This document shows, piece by piece, positions 35,238-49,128 of a stretch of DNA of 64,000 bases. The translations under genes and the position numbers were made by a program. How positions within the stretch are numbered: the first letter of the stretch is position 1; each line of letters starts with the position of its first letter. The notes below the pieces were generated by a model. That model searched no databases. It was not told where the DNA came from and saw nothing but the letters and a program-made list of their open reading frames with translations. Origin of the DNA: Apostichopus japonicus (Eukaryota > Echinodermata > Holothuroidea > Aspidochirotida > Stichopodidae); contig NC_092574.1 in assembly GCF_037975245.1 (NCBI RefSeq), positions 574,001-638,000 on the forward strand, in the 5' to 3' direction.

Positions 35238-35626
35238 GCAGTCGCGGATCCAGGGGGGGGGGGGGTCCAGAGGGTCCGGACCCCCCTGCTCTTGGCCAAA
35301 AATAAAAAAGAGAGAGAAAAAAATAGAGAAAAAATAATTAAATTAAACGCCAATTTTAAACATGTAGGACGTCAGAAAAGCGGTTATCCCCACAAGTCAT
35401 CCAGGTGTGTCTTTTCCGTCAAATGAACTATAGTGTGCACGCGTGCTACACGTGCCAAAAATGCCTAACGATCTCAATTTTCAGACCGAAAAGTTTCAAA
35501 ATTGAGGTGGTGTTCGAATTTTTTTTTGGGCGGTGAGGTTACAGAGCGGTAGGCTGCTAGAATGCACTAACGAATTTTTCATGAGCAAACCCCTCACCCT
35601 TCCAGAATCCTGGATCCGGCCCTGCA
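35238..35626. mobile_element. Element bounded by CGGATCCAGG / CCTGGATCCG
   Basis: A 389-bp segment starts GTCGCGGATCCAGGGGG and ends AATCCTGGATCCGGCCC. It shares its boundary words with other scraps between 34.7 and 37.5 kb. No coding capacity. Confidence 0.45.
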
Positions 35627-35807
35627 TCAAACAGTGGTGACGGAACGGGAGGGGATTGGGGGATAAAGGCATTATGATTTTTGTATAATCTCAACTCATC
35701 TGATATGTAATACCATATTTCATAGATTGTTTTTTCTCATCAATTGAGAAATTGCAGACATGAGATCCATATTTTCAGGCTAGGTACATGCTGCTTAGAA
35801 TACTCGG

Positions 35808-35904
35808 GAAGTGCCGTTTCCGGCCATCTGGGGGGTTTGTAAAGCCAAAAATTTTCTTGTACGCTCCGCGCCAACCGATGCATGGCGCTCCGCTTAGATA
35901 GTCT
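35808..35904 (-). repeat. GGCGC-hairpin dispersed repeat, copy 5
   Basis: Reverse orientation: GGAAGTGCCGTTTCCGGCCA, AAAATTTTCTTGTACGCTCC, GCGCCAACCGATG, GGCGCTCCGCTTAGATAGT. Confidence 0.7.
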
Positions 35905-36267
35905 TACGTTCAGGCGCGGCTGGACCAGTCAGACCCCCCCCCCCCTGTCACAAATCCTGCATCCGCCCCTGATATGTCATTGAATATTCCACAAAACAAC
36001 TTTTTATGCCCACGAAACTGTCGAAACATGATTTTCACTACTGGTAGAGATATAAAATATTGGGAATTCTGAAATTCCTACAAACATGCGGCTATGCCTG
36101 TTCGATACTCACTACTGTATCGCCTTAAAAAATGATGAGTGGAAATAGTTTCTCCAGGACCGTATCGTATCGTGGGTATCGAGTGCGTCTGATATACGAA
36201 CGTACGTAGTACGTACGTACGTACGTCTATGATGATATGCACTGTACTGTACTGATAAAAACATAGG
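35905..36267. other. No gene; short ACGT-repeat tract
   Basis: A C run with TGCATCCGCCCCTG at 35930-35970, and a 30-bp CGTA repeat at 36198-36228. Confidence 0.4.
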
Positions 36268-36476
36268 TGAATTTCACTCCATGGGAGTGATCAATGAGCA
36301 CATTCCGGTATAAGAGTGAATTTCCACTCCATTGGAGTAAATCTTAACTCCAAGTAGAGTTATATTCACTCATATTAGGAGTGAGGGTTAACTCCAATAG
36401 AGTTAAATTTCACTCTTAATTTGAAGTGCGCCGAGTGATCACTCCAATGGAATGAAATCCACTCATTTGTTTTTAG
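36268..36476. repeat. Cluster of ACTCCA/TGGAGT palindromes
   Basis: Six or more short dyads (CACTCCATGGGAGTG, CACTCCATTGGAGTAA, TTAACTCCAATAGAGTTAA, TCACTCCAATGGAATGA). The outer units mirror each other, so the whole 209 bp can fold back. Analogous in design to the CTTAAG arrays but with a different core. Confidence 0.65.
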
Positions 36477-36897
36477 AGTGTTGCTAGATATATGAAGAAG
36501 AAATTTACATACCAATACATGTTATCGGTCATCGATTGGCACAAAAACCCATATTCTGATGACAGCTGCCTCAAGAAACCCAATAAATGGCCAAATTAGC
36601 ACCGAGCCACCAATGTGGACCATTACCGAAACATCGATGCGTGTTAGTCTTCCATCCCCTTCCTCTAATGCTATTTAAGTCCACATGTGGGCATATCCTG
36701 CAAACCTACCGGTAGCCCACAGGGGTTTGAGTTGGGAGAAAGGCCTTGACAGCTTGAAACGACAAATGATGCCAACTTCCCTCAAGTTAAAAGTCTGGCT
36801 GAGTTGGCAAGGCCAGTCAGCATGAAAGAGAAAATCTTTTTTTTGCATTTCTGTCACCAAAGTTGCACATCTTTTTGGTTGCTATTTTGCCCCACAG

Positions 36898-36988
36898 GTG
36901 CCATCTCCTGCGATCTGGGGGGTGCTGAAATCTCACATTTTCTCTGTACGCTCCGCGCCAACCAAGGTGGCGCTCCGCTTAGATAGTA
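36898..36988 (-). repeat. GGCGC-hairpin dispersed repeat, copy 6
   Basis: GTGCCATCTCCTGCGATCTG, TCTCTGTACGCTCCGCGCCA, ACCAAGGTGGCGCTCCGCTT then AGATAGT. Followed by C-rich words and ATAGCTACGCCACTG at 37050-37065. Confidence 0.7.
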
Positions 36989-37394
36989 ACCTCCGGCCCC
37001 CCACCCCACAAGAGAGAACAGCCCCCCATTGCCCCCCCCCACTCAAAAAAATAGCTACGCCACTGTGCGTGTAGTTTTTGGAAAAATACATTTGCAAAAA
37101 GAGTACACCATCATTCTGATAAAGTGAAGGTGGGAGGGGCACTCTGACTGCATCAATAGTCTCCATCTGGAAGGGGGCATCCAAGATGAAATGGCCTGGA
37201 GTAGCCTGGTAAAAAGTAGTTTGCATCACCACCTACTCCCCAAAGACGTAAATCCCAGCTCATTGCTCGAAATTGCAAATATATGCCCGGCAAACCATGA
37301 ATACATGATTTATTGGAAATAAATTTTACTCCAAACTTTTACGAAAAGTAGCACAAGATTGCACCGAGGACCTCCATATTTTGTGAAATTTTCC

Positions 37395-40214
37395 AAAGGG
37401 GAGGGGGGCACCCATTCCCCTTAGACCCCTCCCCCAGGACGACGATTAGGCATTTCCCATCTGGGCCCCCCCCCCTTCGGCAAAATCCTGGATCCGCCAC
37501 TGTTAAATATTAAATTCTGTTTCTAATATCTGCAATAAAAATTGAAGCATTTATGTATATGTATATTCAGTTATTTTACATATATGTTAATTACAATAAC
37601 TGCGTTACTTTAAAACATATCCGTCAATACAAAAGAAGAAAAAGTGTAAAATAATTTATGTAAGTGGAAACAAGTTGAGTCTATCAAGTTAGGTTCATTC
37701 TTATATAAAGTAAACATCAACGTACTGTATACTTTTGTCTTGCTGAAAATAAGAGTCATTACACTTTATATCAGCAATTAAACTCTAGGTCCCATAAATA
37801 ATCTGTAAATTTAAGCAAGAGTATTATTGACAGGTAGGAGGTGTGTGATTAGTCCACCTTAAAACAATTGCATTTATCAAAAACAAACTTATAATTATTC
37901 ATATGTTTAAGTCCAAAAGTATCTGTAACACATTTTAAGTTAGAATCTGATTTTTTTTCTTTTTTTCGAGATCACACTAATGCAAGCACCTTATTAAATT
38001 ATTGTTGTGTTATAATGACGATTGAAACATTCATATCTTTGGATTGAAAGTGGTATTTCTGTCACAACATTGATAATCTAGAGGTCGTCAGTTTCTTTTT
38101 TTATATGAACATTCACTGGTCTACGCCATTCAGTCTGGTAACAGAAAATTGCAATATAATGTTATATTTTAACCCAAATGCCATCTTAGTTTGCGTAACA
38201 TATAACACCTTGAATATTATGTTATTATAAACAAGTGCTTGACGTTTCTATAGTCGCCTGAGACCATTTAGAGTTTACAACATATAGTTTCGAGCATATG
38301 AGTTGGAACTTAAACATCAACTTAGGAAAAAAGCCTTGTTTTTTCTCTTGCATTAATATGAATGTATTTGACTTATCCAGTATGTGATAACATGTGCATA
38401 GCTTACTGCTAATAGCATGTCTGTAGAATCAGTACCAAATCTCTGTTTTGTTAACATCTATAGTCTTCCCCCCCCCCTTTTTTTGGAAATACTTTGACAG
38501 TATTCATTGTTATTTAACATCAATTCCTTTCTTTCTATTTGTAAATTGGGCAATTTTCCATAAGAAATTATAGCTGTTGTTTTCTTTAAAACAAATTTGA
38601 GTGGTTTGTAATAAGTCAAGGGAACTATTCCCTTCTTGATACCCAAACATTGGCATAAGTGAATCTTAGTTAACTTAAAGTTTAAGGTCACTGCTACAAA
38701 TATGATTACCTGCGAGAGTGGGAGTAAAACAGGTTGTCTTACCGGGGGTGAAAATAGGTGAAAGTCATAAAACCTGGTAAACACTTAAAAAATTTATCTT
38801 GCTTGAAGTTCATCATGCGTCAGTTTATGATATCATTATTGAAAATACCGGTAAAGCATTTAATCATAGACCTCAAGGAGACTTTGTAAGACACTTCAAC
38901 ATACCACTTCTGGTAATGTTCACGCGAGGGAAAGTCCCTCAAAATTCCTTTTCTTGATGGGGGGAGGCAACTTGAATCGAATCATTTTTTATTGCTATTA
39001 AATAGCGCAAAACAGTTTTCACACAGTAAGTCTTAATGGAGGTAATATCCGTCTGGGCGTTGGAAATAGCAAAGAACCAGAACGCCAGTTCGGACTCTGT
39101 GATTCCTTGCAATACTGGATATGGGGGGGGGGGGGGATTCACTGACTTATCCCATGGAGGGGGTCCGGGCTTTTAAAGTTTTTAATATTCTCTCTCACTC
39201 TAGGCAGCAGATTGTTACCTGTTCGATTTTGCATTTTGTTTAATGAGTATAATCTAATTGTTTAAAGCCCCAGAAAGGTCTGTTGGTTTTTGGTAAGGGT
39301 CACATACAATTAGGGTAGTCCCAGAGCATTTTGGAGTATACTCTAAGCATGGCCTACTTTGCATATTAGAATCAAGGCTTGCTGATTAGTTATTGCACTA
39401 TATTCGCGAAGCAGGCATACTTCATACGTTTCATATCGATTATTGCAATTGTTACTGTAGTGTCTCTGGTGGGGATGAGGGGCGCGGGGGGGGGGGTAAG
39501 AAAATGACATAGGTGAGCAGTTAAATGTTATTATTGAATAGTTATGCAAATGAAACCCTAAATATTTAATATCTACTGTGATTTCTGTATAGAGTAGGAT
39601 GGGACAATTTTGAATTTTCTATCTAGTAAGTCTGTAAACTGTCCTCTCAAAGCATGCTACAGACACTCGCACTGACAGTATGAACAGTTCCTAAACTTCA
39701 TCTAAATACTGATCAGTCCCTTACAAAGTGTTTTGATGTATACCATGAATCGTCTACAATAATCGACACAACTTGGTAAATTTCAGTGCTCTAATGAAAA
39801 ATTTTTGTTTCAAAGATACTTGATGTGTTAATATGTGTTTTTAAAAAGTGCCATTATCATAGCTTTCTTTGTTTTGCTGATCATCATATATAAAATATTA
39901 AATGTAAGACCAGTTTACCTTCCGTCTTGTTTTATTGTCTCTCTTGACTGAATGCATGTTAGATGTACATTGTTCTTCTGACTCATCAGTTCCAACATGA
40001 TTGGCTGAGTTTTAATTGACCTTTGTCCAAGATTTCTTCCATATTATAACAGCAATATATCATTATTAAGAATGAATAAAGTCTCGCAATTTTGACCTCT
40101 ACTTTACCAACACCAGACGTACAATACAGTGCAAGCAGCCAGCAAGTAGAGAGGGTATTTCCACACCCCCTCCCCCACCCCACTCAAGAAAAGAAATTGA
40201 AGTGGTATAACCTT
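37395..40214. other. C-rich scrap, then AT-rich sequence without recognised gene
   Basis: 37395-37502 is a short-element scrap ending ATCCTGGATCCGCCACTG. 37503-40214 is AT-rich with no tandem or element match. It lies 3' of the CLCA-like exon and may be its 3' untranslated region or further intron. G runs near 39123 and 39487, C run near 38467. Confidence 0.35.
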
Positions 40215-40842
40215 CTAAATCTGTAATTGAATATAAGAATGAACGAACCTAAGGAGATGCATTGATGCACTCACTGAATTGTCGTGACCACTTTTAATCC
40301 TCCTACTTTTACGTCGTTTTTGGACCGCAAAAAGTAAGACAATAATTAAAAAGATGATCAGAAAGGTCCCTATAGTTACAGAGGAGAAACAGAGTTTGCT
40401 ACGACAGAACGTCGGAGATACCGTTGAATGTTCTATCGGTGTCCTAGTACTCGTAGGTGGCGTGGGTTCCACCTTGGATGTTTTTATGTCTGTTATCTCA
40501 GTCGTAATGCTATCGTCGGTTGATATCAAACCGGTTGTTTCATCACGGTGTTCATCCAAAGGTGACAATGTTGCAGAGACACTTAAACTGATGACTGCTT
40601 GTGCAAGAACCGATAAATCGCCCCGGTTACCGGCATCGTCTTCGGCGGTAACGGCGAAGTATAGTAAGACACGGTGATAGTTTCTGCCGAATAAGTCGGT
40701 GGTAACCGTAGAACGAATGTCTCTGTCGTACTGTATTGAGAAGGCGACAGAGGATCACCTTCTACGAAAGTCGAAAGGGGCAGAGTTTGGTTTTGTAAGA
40801 TATTGTCTTGAGTGGTAGATCGGTACACCAAATATTGAAAGG
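40215..40842 (-). CDS. CLCA-like C-terminal exon (membrane-anchored), one frameshift
   Basis: Read on the minus strand from acceptor TTTTGCCAAAACAG (cut at 40843). The first part reads YLVYRSTTQDNILQN, then FVEGDPLSPSQYSTTE and TFVLRLPPTYSAETITVSYY. After a 1-2 base shift near 40650 it continues FAVTAEDDAGNRGDLSVLAQ AVISLSVS. The EGDLSP..., LRLP and YFA(V/L).A.D.AGN.G..S order is characteristic of the C-terminal fibronectin-like region of calcium-activated chloride channel regulators (CLCA family), secreted or membrane-tethered regulators with a VWA domain upstream. A Thr/Ser-rich stalk (PTPPTSTRTPIEHSTVSPT) leads to a transmembrane span (VTIGTFLIIFLIIVLLFAV) and a basic stop-transfer tail KRRKSRR. 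The stop is at 40215 unless an AGGTTCGT donor near 40246 is used. The shift is either a sequence error or a pseudogene lesion. Confidence 0.6.
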
Positions 40843-41049
40843 CTGTTTTGGCAAAAGAAAGAAAGGAACCCTGGTAGAAATTCCAGTAGAACTGAACTGT
40901 ATAGGCTAGTGATGAGATCTGTCTATAAGCTTCCCTTCTTGAGAAATTGTGTTTACAAAGTTTTCAGAATTTTACCCCCGGTGATCCCCAATAACCTTTG
41001 ACTTCTCCAGAAAACAATAAGGTTCTTCTCCTTTAAGAAGGTCTCCTAC
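40843..41049. other. Probable upstream intron of the CLCA-like gene
   Basis: AT-rich; includes GACCTTTGACTTCTCC-type repeat words near 40995. Confidence 0.35.
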
Positions 41050-42494
41050 ATACAAAATGTGATATCTGTCCAAGCTTCCCTTCTAGAGATATCGTTTTTA
41101 CAAGCTTGGCATCAAAAACACACGCATACATTCACACATGAATGCATATAGGTTACAACTATTATCGACACCAAAAATGATAGAAATAACCGTAAAGAAA
41201 TTATCAATTGGGGAAAGACGTTTCAACAAACTTTATACAATATTTAAAAGATGTGCAAGTGAAATTTACACCTCATGCAAAAGAGGAAGTTTACAAAAGA
41301 AGTTATATTCATAACAAAACCTGACTTGAGCTAGAAAGAGCCGAATGTTGATTCATTTGGCGGATTCTTTTTAGAAAAGTTTGGATTTTTAGCGTACGAT
41401 CGATGAAGTCTGCATTTTCTAAATGGAATGATTACTTAGTAATGTTGATATTTTTATGTATATTTAAATTTTTAAATAATATTATGTAAATTAACGGTCC
41501 AGCGACCCTCCTCCAATATTACAGGAGCTAAACAGACAATACGACCTTACGATTATCGCTAGTTTTCTCTCGTTTTACATCTTATAGAAGTACAAGGAAT
41601 GAAGACGACAAGTAGACAAGATTCAATGTCAGAGATAACATAACGTTTGAATATGATTTCATAAGGTTACCAAAACTGTCCTTGAACTTACTATTTAATT
41701 TAAGAGCTCAACTTGGAATTAAATGCTGGAAAGGACAACAACTGGCAACGGCCTTAGGAATCAGGATCATAACTACTCACAGCTACTAACTTTCTGACTA
41801 GGCACCGTCGGCCACGACTAGCTATAAAATCTTTTATATAGGTGCTGCTTACTCCAGCCGACGATGTCTCAAACTATCATCGTTCCTTCCTTAATATTCT
41901 CATCTTCATCCTCGTGAATTGCCTGAAGTAATCAGATTGGACGGGAAAAAAACAAGGAAGAATAGTTATATATTTCTTATGACCCTCTGGTTAAGGTCAT
42001 GAAAGATCAATTCTAGAATGGAAGCTGTATTCGTCAAATTGCAGTAAATATACATGCTGAGTGAGTTAGGATTTGTTTCTTTCTAAACATCTAAAGCAAT
42101 GTATACATCTAAACCACTATCAGTGTAACATGCCTATAGTTTTCAGACATTTTGAAATCTTAACTGGAGTAACAAAACTTGAATATACAAGGACACATGT
42201 TTTGATATCTCCAGGCAAAACAAACTAAGGTGGTACAAAGAAATGCTATGCAAAAACTGGGTCATTATGTTGCTACACCATAATTTGAAAAACTGGATAA
42301 TAATTGAATACCTGGATGAGTAGGTGTTTTCTTACACAATATTATCAGGTTTTTAAAATATAAAATCTCACAAAATTTCAAAACTTATTTCAATATTGTA
42401 GCCAATAAATATTTCCCTATTCTTTAAAGAAATGTTTTATATGCTATGTCATCATAACATTCATGCATCTTTGATACATCAAAAGCTGATAATT
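41050..42494 (+). repeat. Large inverted homology, right copy, with 0.85-kb insertion
   Basis: 41050-41221 and 42066-42494 match the left copy (33060-33640) in reverse. The left copy joins these two parts directly at an AATTGGG word, so 41222-42066 is extra here. The insertion has no clear inverted ends or coding frame; AGATAACATAACG and CCAGCCGACGATG words are unremarkable. The Penelope element begins where the homology stops, near 42495. Confidence 0.6.
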
Positions 42495-43978
42495 GGTCCC
42501 ATTTTACGTTTCATATTAAGTAATAATTATTTCTCTTTTAACGGGAAATATTACCTACAAATCAATGGTACCGCTATGGGCACTAAGATGGCACCTTGTT
42601 ACGCCAAAATATTTATGCACGAATTAGAACAGGAAATGCTATCCACTTCTCCTCTTAAGCCATCACATTATTATAGATATATTTTTTGTCTGGCCACATG
42701 GTGAAGAATCTCTTAAGTCTTTTTTTGATCATGTTAATTCTTTTCATGACAGCATTAAATTTTCTGTCGAAGTTTCCAAACATCAAATTTCATTCCTAGA
42801 TGTTCTGGTCAAGTTGGATGGCAATTCCTAAACCACTTCGGTCTATTATAAGCCCACTGATATTCATATGTATTTACACTTTAGTAGTTTTCACCCACAT
42901 AATCTCAAGAGTTCTATTGTTTACAGCCAATGCCTTAGACTTAAACGCATTTGCTCCAACCCATGTGATTTTAAACACCAGGTATCCATGTTAACTGGTT
43001 ATTTCTTGAACGTCGGATACCCCCTTCACTTAATTAGACAGGGTATTTCCAGGGCCGACAAGTTGAGCCGTGAGGACTTATTAAAATACAAGTCTAAAAG
43101 TCCCAACACACGCATTCCGTTCGTTACCAGTTACAACCCCCTCATCAAATCTTTCATTCGCTCCATCAAACAGGAATTTGCTGTATTTCAAGACGATCAG
43201 TCTGTGGGAGAATCGTTTAAGGTACCCCCCATGCTAGCATTTCGTCAACCCCCCAACCTTAAATTTCTTCTCACTTCCTCCAGACTCCCCCGCTCAGTTT
43301 CCACCTCCTCAGGCAATTTTCCTTGCGGTAAACCTAGATGCCAAATATGCCCCCATATTACCCCAGGCACCGTGGTCAAGATTCCCAATGTTGACTTCAG
43401 TCTAAGACCCCCTTCCCTTTCTTGTGATTCTGTTAATGTTATTTACATTTTCTATTGTGTACTTTGCAAAGAGGGCAATTATGTAGGTGAAACAGGCTCC
43501 CGATTTCGCTTACGTTTTAATAATCACAAAAAATCTATTCGTGATAATTTTGCAGGATTCCCAGTTTCCGAACATTTCAATCTTCATAGTCATTCTCTAA
43601 AAAAACCTAAAATGTATTTTAATTGCCTCGGACTTCAAATCAACTGCTGAACGTAAACGTAAAGAAATCGATTGGATCTTTCGTATTAAGTCTCACATCA
43701 CCGGCCTCAACAAAGACTTGGGGCCCCTTAACAACTATCAGTTCTACAAGCATATGTAATCCGTTCTTTGCTCCTTAATCCGCTTCCTGTATAGTCATGG
43801 TTTATTTGGTTTTAGTTCCATCATTGCAACTTACACTTATCTAGCGTCATACTTTCATTGTGTCACATTTTGTACTTCTCATTCGACTACCAAGTATTGC
43901 TGACGAAGGTCCCAGGGGGACCGAAAATTCCAATATATTTTCTAAAACATTACTCCTTATTTGTCAATTATGAGTATC
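42495..43978 (+). pseudogene. 5'-truncated Penelope-like retroelement (RT remnant plus GIY-YIG)
   Basis: Penelope-like elements encode a reverse transcriptase joined to a GIY-YIG endonuclease. The copy starts inside the RT: NGKYYLQINGTAMGTKMAPC YAKIFMHELE (42535-42640), the conserved G.AMG..M.P.YA..FM motif. The next RT motif reads RYI then FFVWPHGEESL: the paired catalytic aspartates are gone and the frame shifts at 42685. SFLDVLVKLDGNS is followed by a stop at 42830. From 42868 a 260-codon frame covers the connector and the endonuclease (VIYIFYCVLCKEGNYVGETG then R...R..NHKKSI, 43440-43540). A further shift near 43645 precedes the usual C-terminal end and stop near 43760. Inactive copy. Confidence 0.85.
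43895..43935 (+). ncRNA. Hammerhead ribozyme motif in the PLE 3' region
   Basis: TATTG, CTGACGA, extra A, GGTCCC-AGG-GGGACC, GAAA, palindromic AATT, C, CAATA: the same architecture and nearly the same bases as at 25626-25666. It lies about 135 bp past the PLE stop codon. PLE-borne hammerheads are established; self-cleavage of this copy is inference. Confidence 0.65.
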
Positions 43979-44035
43979 TCTCTGGTTTTCTCTAATAATA
44001 TTTTCTTTTGGAGTAAACGTGGATTTTCGTTATAT

Positions 44036-46484
<2,449 letters not shown>

Positions 46485-46666
46485 ATTTGTCGAAAAATGT
46501 CAATGCCGGTGTCAAACTCACAATTTTGTGGTATGACTCCCAGGACGGCAAGCCGAGAAATATAGCTTTCTTCGCCTATATTACGTCTGGGGACATTTTA
46601 GGGCATCGTTCCTATAGGCCTATATCTGAGGCCCTGGGGTCATTCCTTGACCGACTTGGTGCACTA
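46485..46666 (+). CDS. Possible exon, unrecognised
   Basis: Acceptor CTCGCAATTTGCAG precedes a 60-codon frame (LSKNVNAGVKLTILWYDSQD then GKPRNIAFFAYITSGDILGH) that runs to TAA. No donor is obvious, so it would be terminal. The N-terminal 35 residues look protein-like (alternating hydrophobic strands) but match no domain I know. Confidence 0.25.
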
Positions 46667-46782
46667 TAATGTGCCCATTTCGGAGTAAATGTATTCACAG
46701 ATTGTTAGTTGCCATGGGTTTGAACAAATGAGGGTTATTCTCTCCTGAAACATAGGGCAAAATGGGGCAAGTGCAAAAGTGC

Positions 46783-47222
46783 ACAAGTGCACGCTGTGGA
46801 CAGGTGGCCCCCTGTGATGCTGCAGTAGACTGTGGTGCACAAGTGCACGCTGTGGACAGGTGGCCCCCTGTGATGCTGCAGTACACTGTGGTGTACCTTA
46901 GCACGCTGTGGACAGGTGGCCCCTTGTACTGCTGCAGTAGACTGTGGTGTACCTTAGCACGCTGTGGAAAGGTGGCCCCCTGTGATGCTGCAGTACACTG
47001 TGGTGTACCTTAGCACGCTGTGGACAGGTGGCCCCATGTGATGCTGCAGTACACTATGGTGTACCTTAGCACGCTGTGGAAAGGTGGCCCCTGTGATGCT
47101 GCAGTACACTGTGGTGTACCTTAGCACGCTGTGGACAGGTGGCCCCATGTGATGCTGCAGTACACTGTGGTGTACCTTAGCACGCTGTGGAAAGGTGGCC
47201 CCCTGTGATGCTGCAGTAGACT
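46783..47222. repeat. Minisatellite, 56-bp unit, about 8 copies
   Basis: Units of 55-57 bp: GCACGCTGTGGA(C/A)AGGTGGC, CCC(C/A)TGTGATGCTGCAGTA, (C/G)ACTGTGGTGTACCTTA. Variants alternate: GGACAGG and GGAAAGG types interleave in the last five units, suggesting growth by a two-unit higher-order block. Frames on both strands are open because of the repeat, not because it is coding. Confidence 0.9.
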
Positions 47223-49040
47223 CTCCTTCCTGTATTTCTCATATTTTTTATTTTGTTTTATTTATGTTAGAGGGGGCACACGGGGGGCTCAATGTTTTTA
47301 GGGGGCACATGCCTCCCTGGTCCCCTCTTGGCGATGCCACCGTGTTCAACTCCTGAACGCCAGTGCTCAACTTCTGAACGTTGGTGTATTATATCCAAAC
47401 GTCTAATGTTCTATTTCTGAGAATAAAACACGGGATGTTCCGAAATATGATTAGGCGTTCAGAATTTGAACAATAGGCGTTCAGAAATTGAACACTATAG
47501 CCGGGGTCCGAAGTTGAAGGCGTTGAAATACGGTATGGTGTTCAAATAAGCGTCCGGGCGTTTAAAAAATGGAGAAAAGTGTTCAGAATCACTAGCGTTC
47601 AAAATATGAATTTAACACCAAGACGCGTACATGTTACATTTTACGCATGAATTTGCAGTTAATAAGTCCGCACTATTATGGTGGAGGTTTTTTTTTGGGG
47701 GGGGGGGAGGGGTGAGGGTACCAGAAAATGTGCGTCACGCGACAGAGGAGAAACGCGCGAAAAAAAAAATCGGTAAATCTATACGAAATTGGTATATAAG
47801 GAAAATAGAACGGTACATACATATAAAATGATAAAAGTAAGAATTTGCTCGCTGATTTGCCGACTGATCTTTTGCGCCAGGGGGTGTGACACCCCTACAC
47901 CCCCCCCCGTAGATACACCCCTGTTTGCCATGCCAAACTAGGTCACTTTGGTGTAATTCGGGTTAGTCTCCCCGTTGTCAAAAATTATCCCTTATATGCC
48001 CCCTTGAAAACATTCATCGAATTTGGTCGCAAAATGAAATCGGTCGGAACTACGCCTATCCGACTCAGAATTTGACGCTGATTTCATATATGAAAACGGT
48101 TACCCCCTGCCCTTCAACTTTTGATAGGGACCACATCCGGGAAAGTAATATTTTTGGCGAATAGATACAAGTTGCCCTATATTCGCACAAATAATTGTTG
48201 TTCCATCCGACGCCGGGAAAGTGCACTTACCCTATAGGTGAAAGATGTGTACGCGCTAGATGTCGCCCTTTTTCGACTTTGAGGGCGCATATCTCCAGAA
48301 CCGTTGCTCCAATCGACTCAGGAAAGTCACCAATGAGCTAGCCGTAGCAAAAAGTACCCGACATGTTATTTTGGTGGACCTAGATCGATGCTGAAATTTT
48401 TATCATAATCTCGAGGGGTGGGGATGGTTGTGGGGAATTCCGGTTCCAGTCACGCACCCCGTTTTGGAGATATCGTAATTTTAAGTGTTATTTTTGTACA
48501 CTACACCGGTAGTAAATGGTTTTAAGTTTGATTTTGTTTTGTTTTTTGTGTAGGCCTATTTTGGGGAGCCCATTCCTCGAGATAGAGAGGTACCAGACGG
48601 GTAGTCTAACCACAGTTGGAAAGCCCCTTTAGGGAATTTCACGAGCGGTGCGCACTTTGGATGTATGGGGCGTACTTTTGGCGTAGAGTGCCCCAAAGCA
48701 TAGGCGTAGGAGCCTCGTTTAATTTGGGGGGGGGGGGGCTGTAACGACTTGCCCGAAAAATATAACCAGAATTTTTCGCGCGCGGCGCGCGCGTTCCACA
48801 TGTCAATGTGCATATCATATAGGCATTCATCGGTTATTACATCACATGCTAATAACGTAAAATCATATTACCCTTTCATATTGGTTAGAATTATTTGAGA
48901 AGTTGTTACAACAATAATAATATAAACAAATAAGTTCAACCATTAAAAAACACATTGCAAATTTTTCTTCATTCAGTAGGTGCCAGTGGCTGAGCTAGGG
49001 GTATTGGTCAGGGGAGAGAATGGTATGTAGGGGCGCTTCC
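47223..49040. other. Element scraps, no gene
   Basis: Short-element words at 47270-47340, GGGGGTGTGACACCCCTACA at 47881, and TAGGCGTAGGAGCCTCG with a G run at 48705-48740. A GCGCGC-rich stretch lies at 48776-48795. 48260-48470 contains CATATCTCCAGAACCGTTGC, typical of non-coding dispersed repeats. Confidence 0.35.
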
Positions 49041-49128
49041 GACACTATCTAAGCGGAGCGCCACCACAGGTTGGCGCGGAGCGTACAGGAAAATTTTGAG
49101 TAAAGATACTCCCTAGATCATCGCCATT
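49041..49128 (+). repeat. GGCGC-hairpin dispersed repeat, copy 7
   Basis: GACACTATCTAAGCGGAGCG, CCACCACAGGTTGGCGCGGA, GCGTACAGGAAAATTTTGAG. Confidence 0.7.

Noticed and set aside
46762-47148. Open frames across the 46.8-47.2 kb minisatellite
   Set aside because: They are open only because of the repeat unit; no start, splice or motif support.
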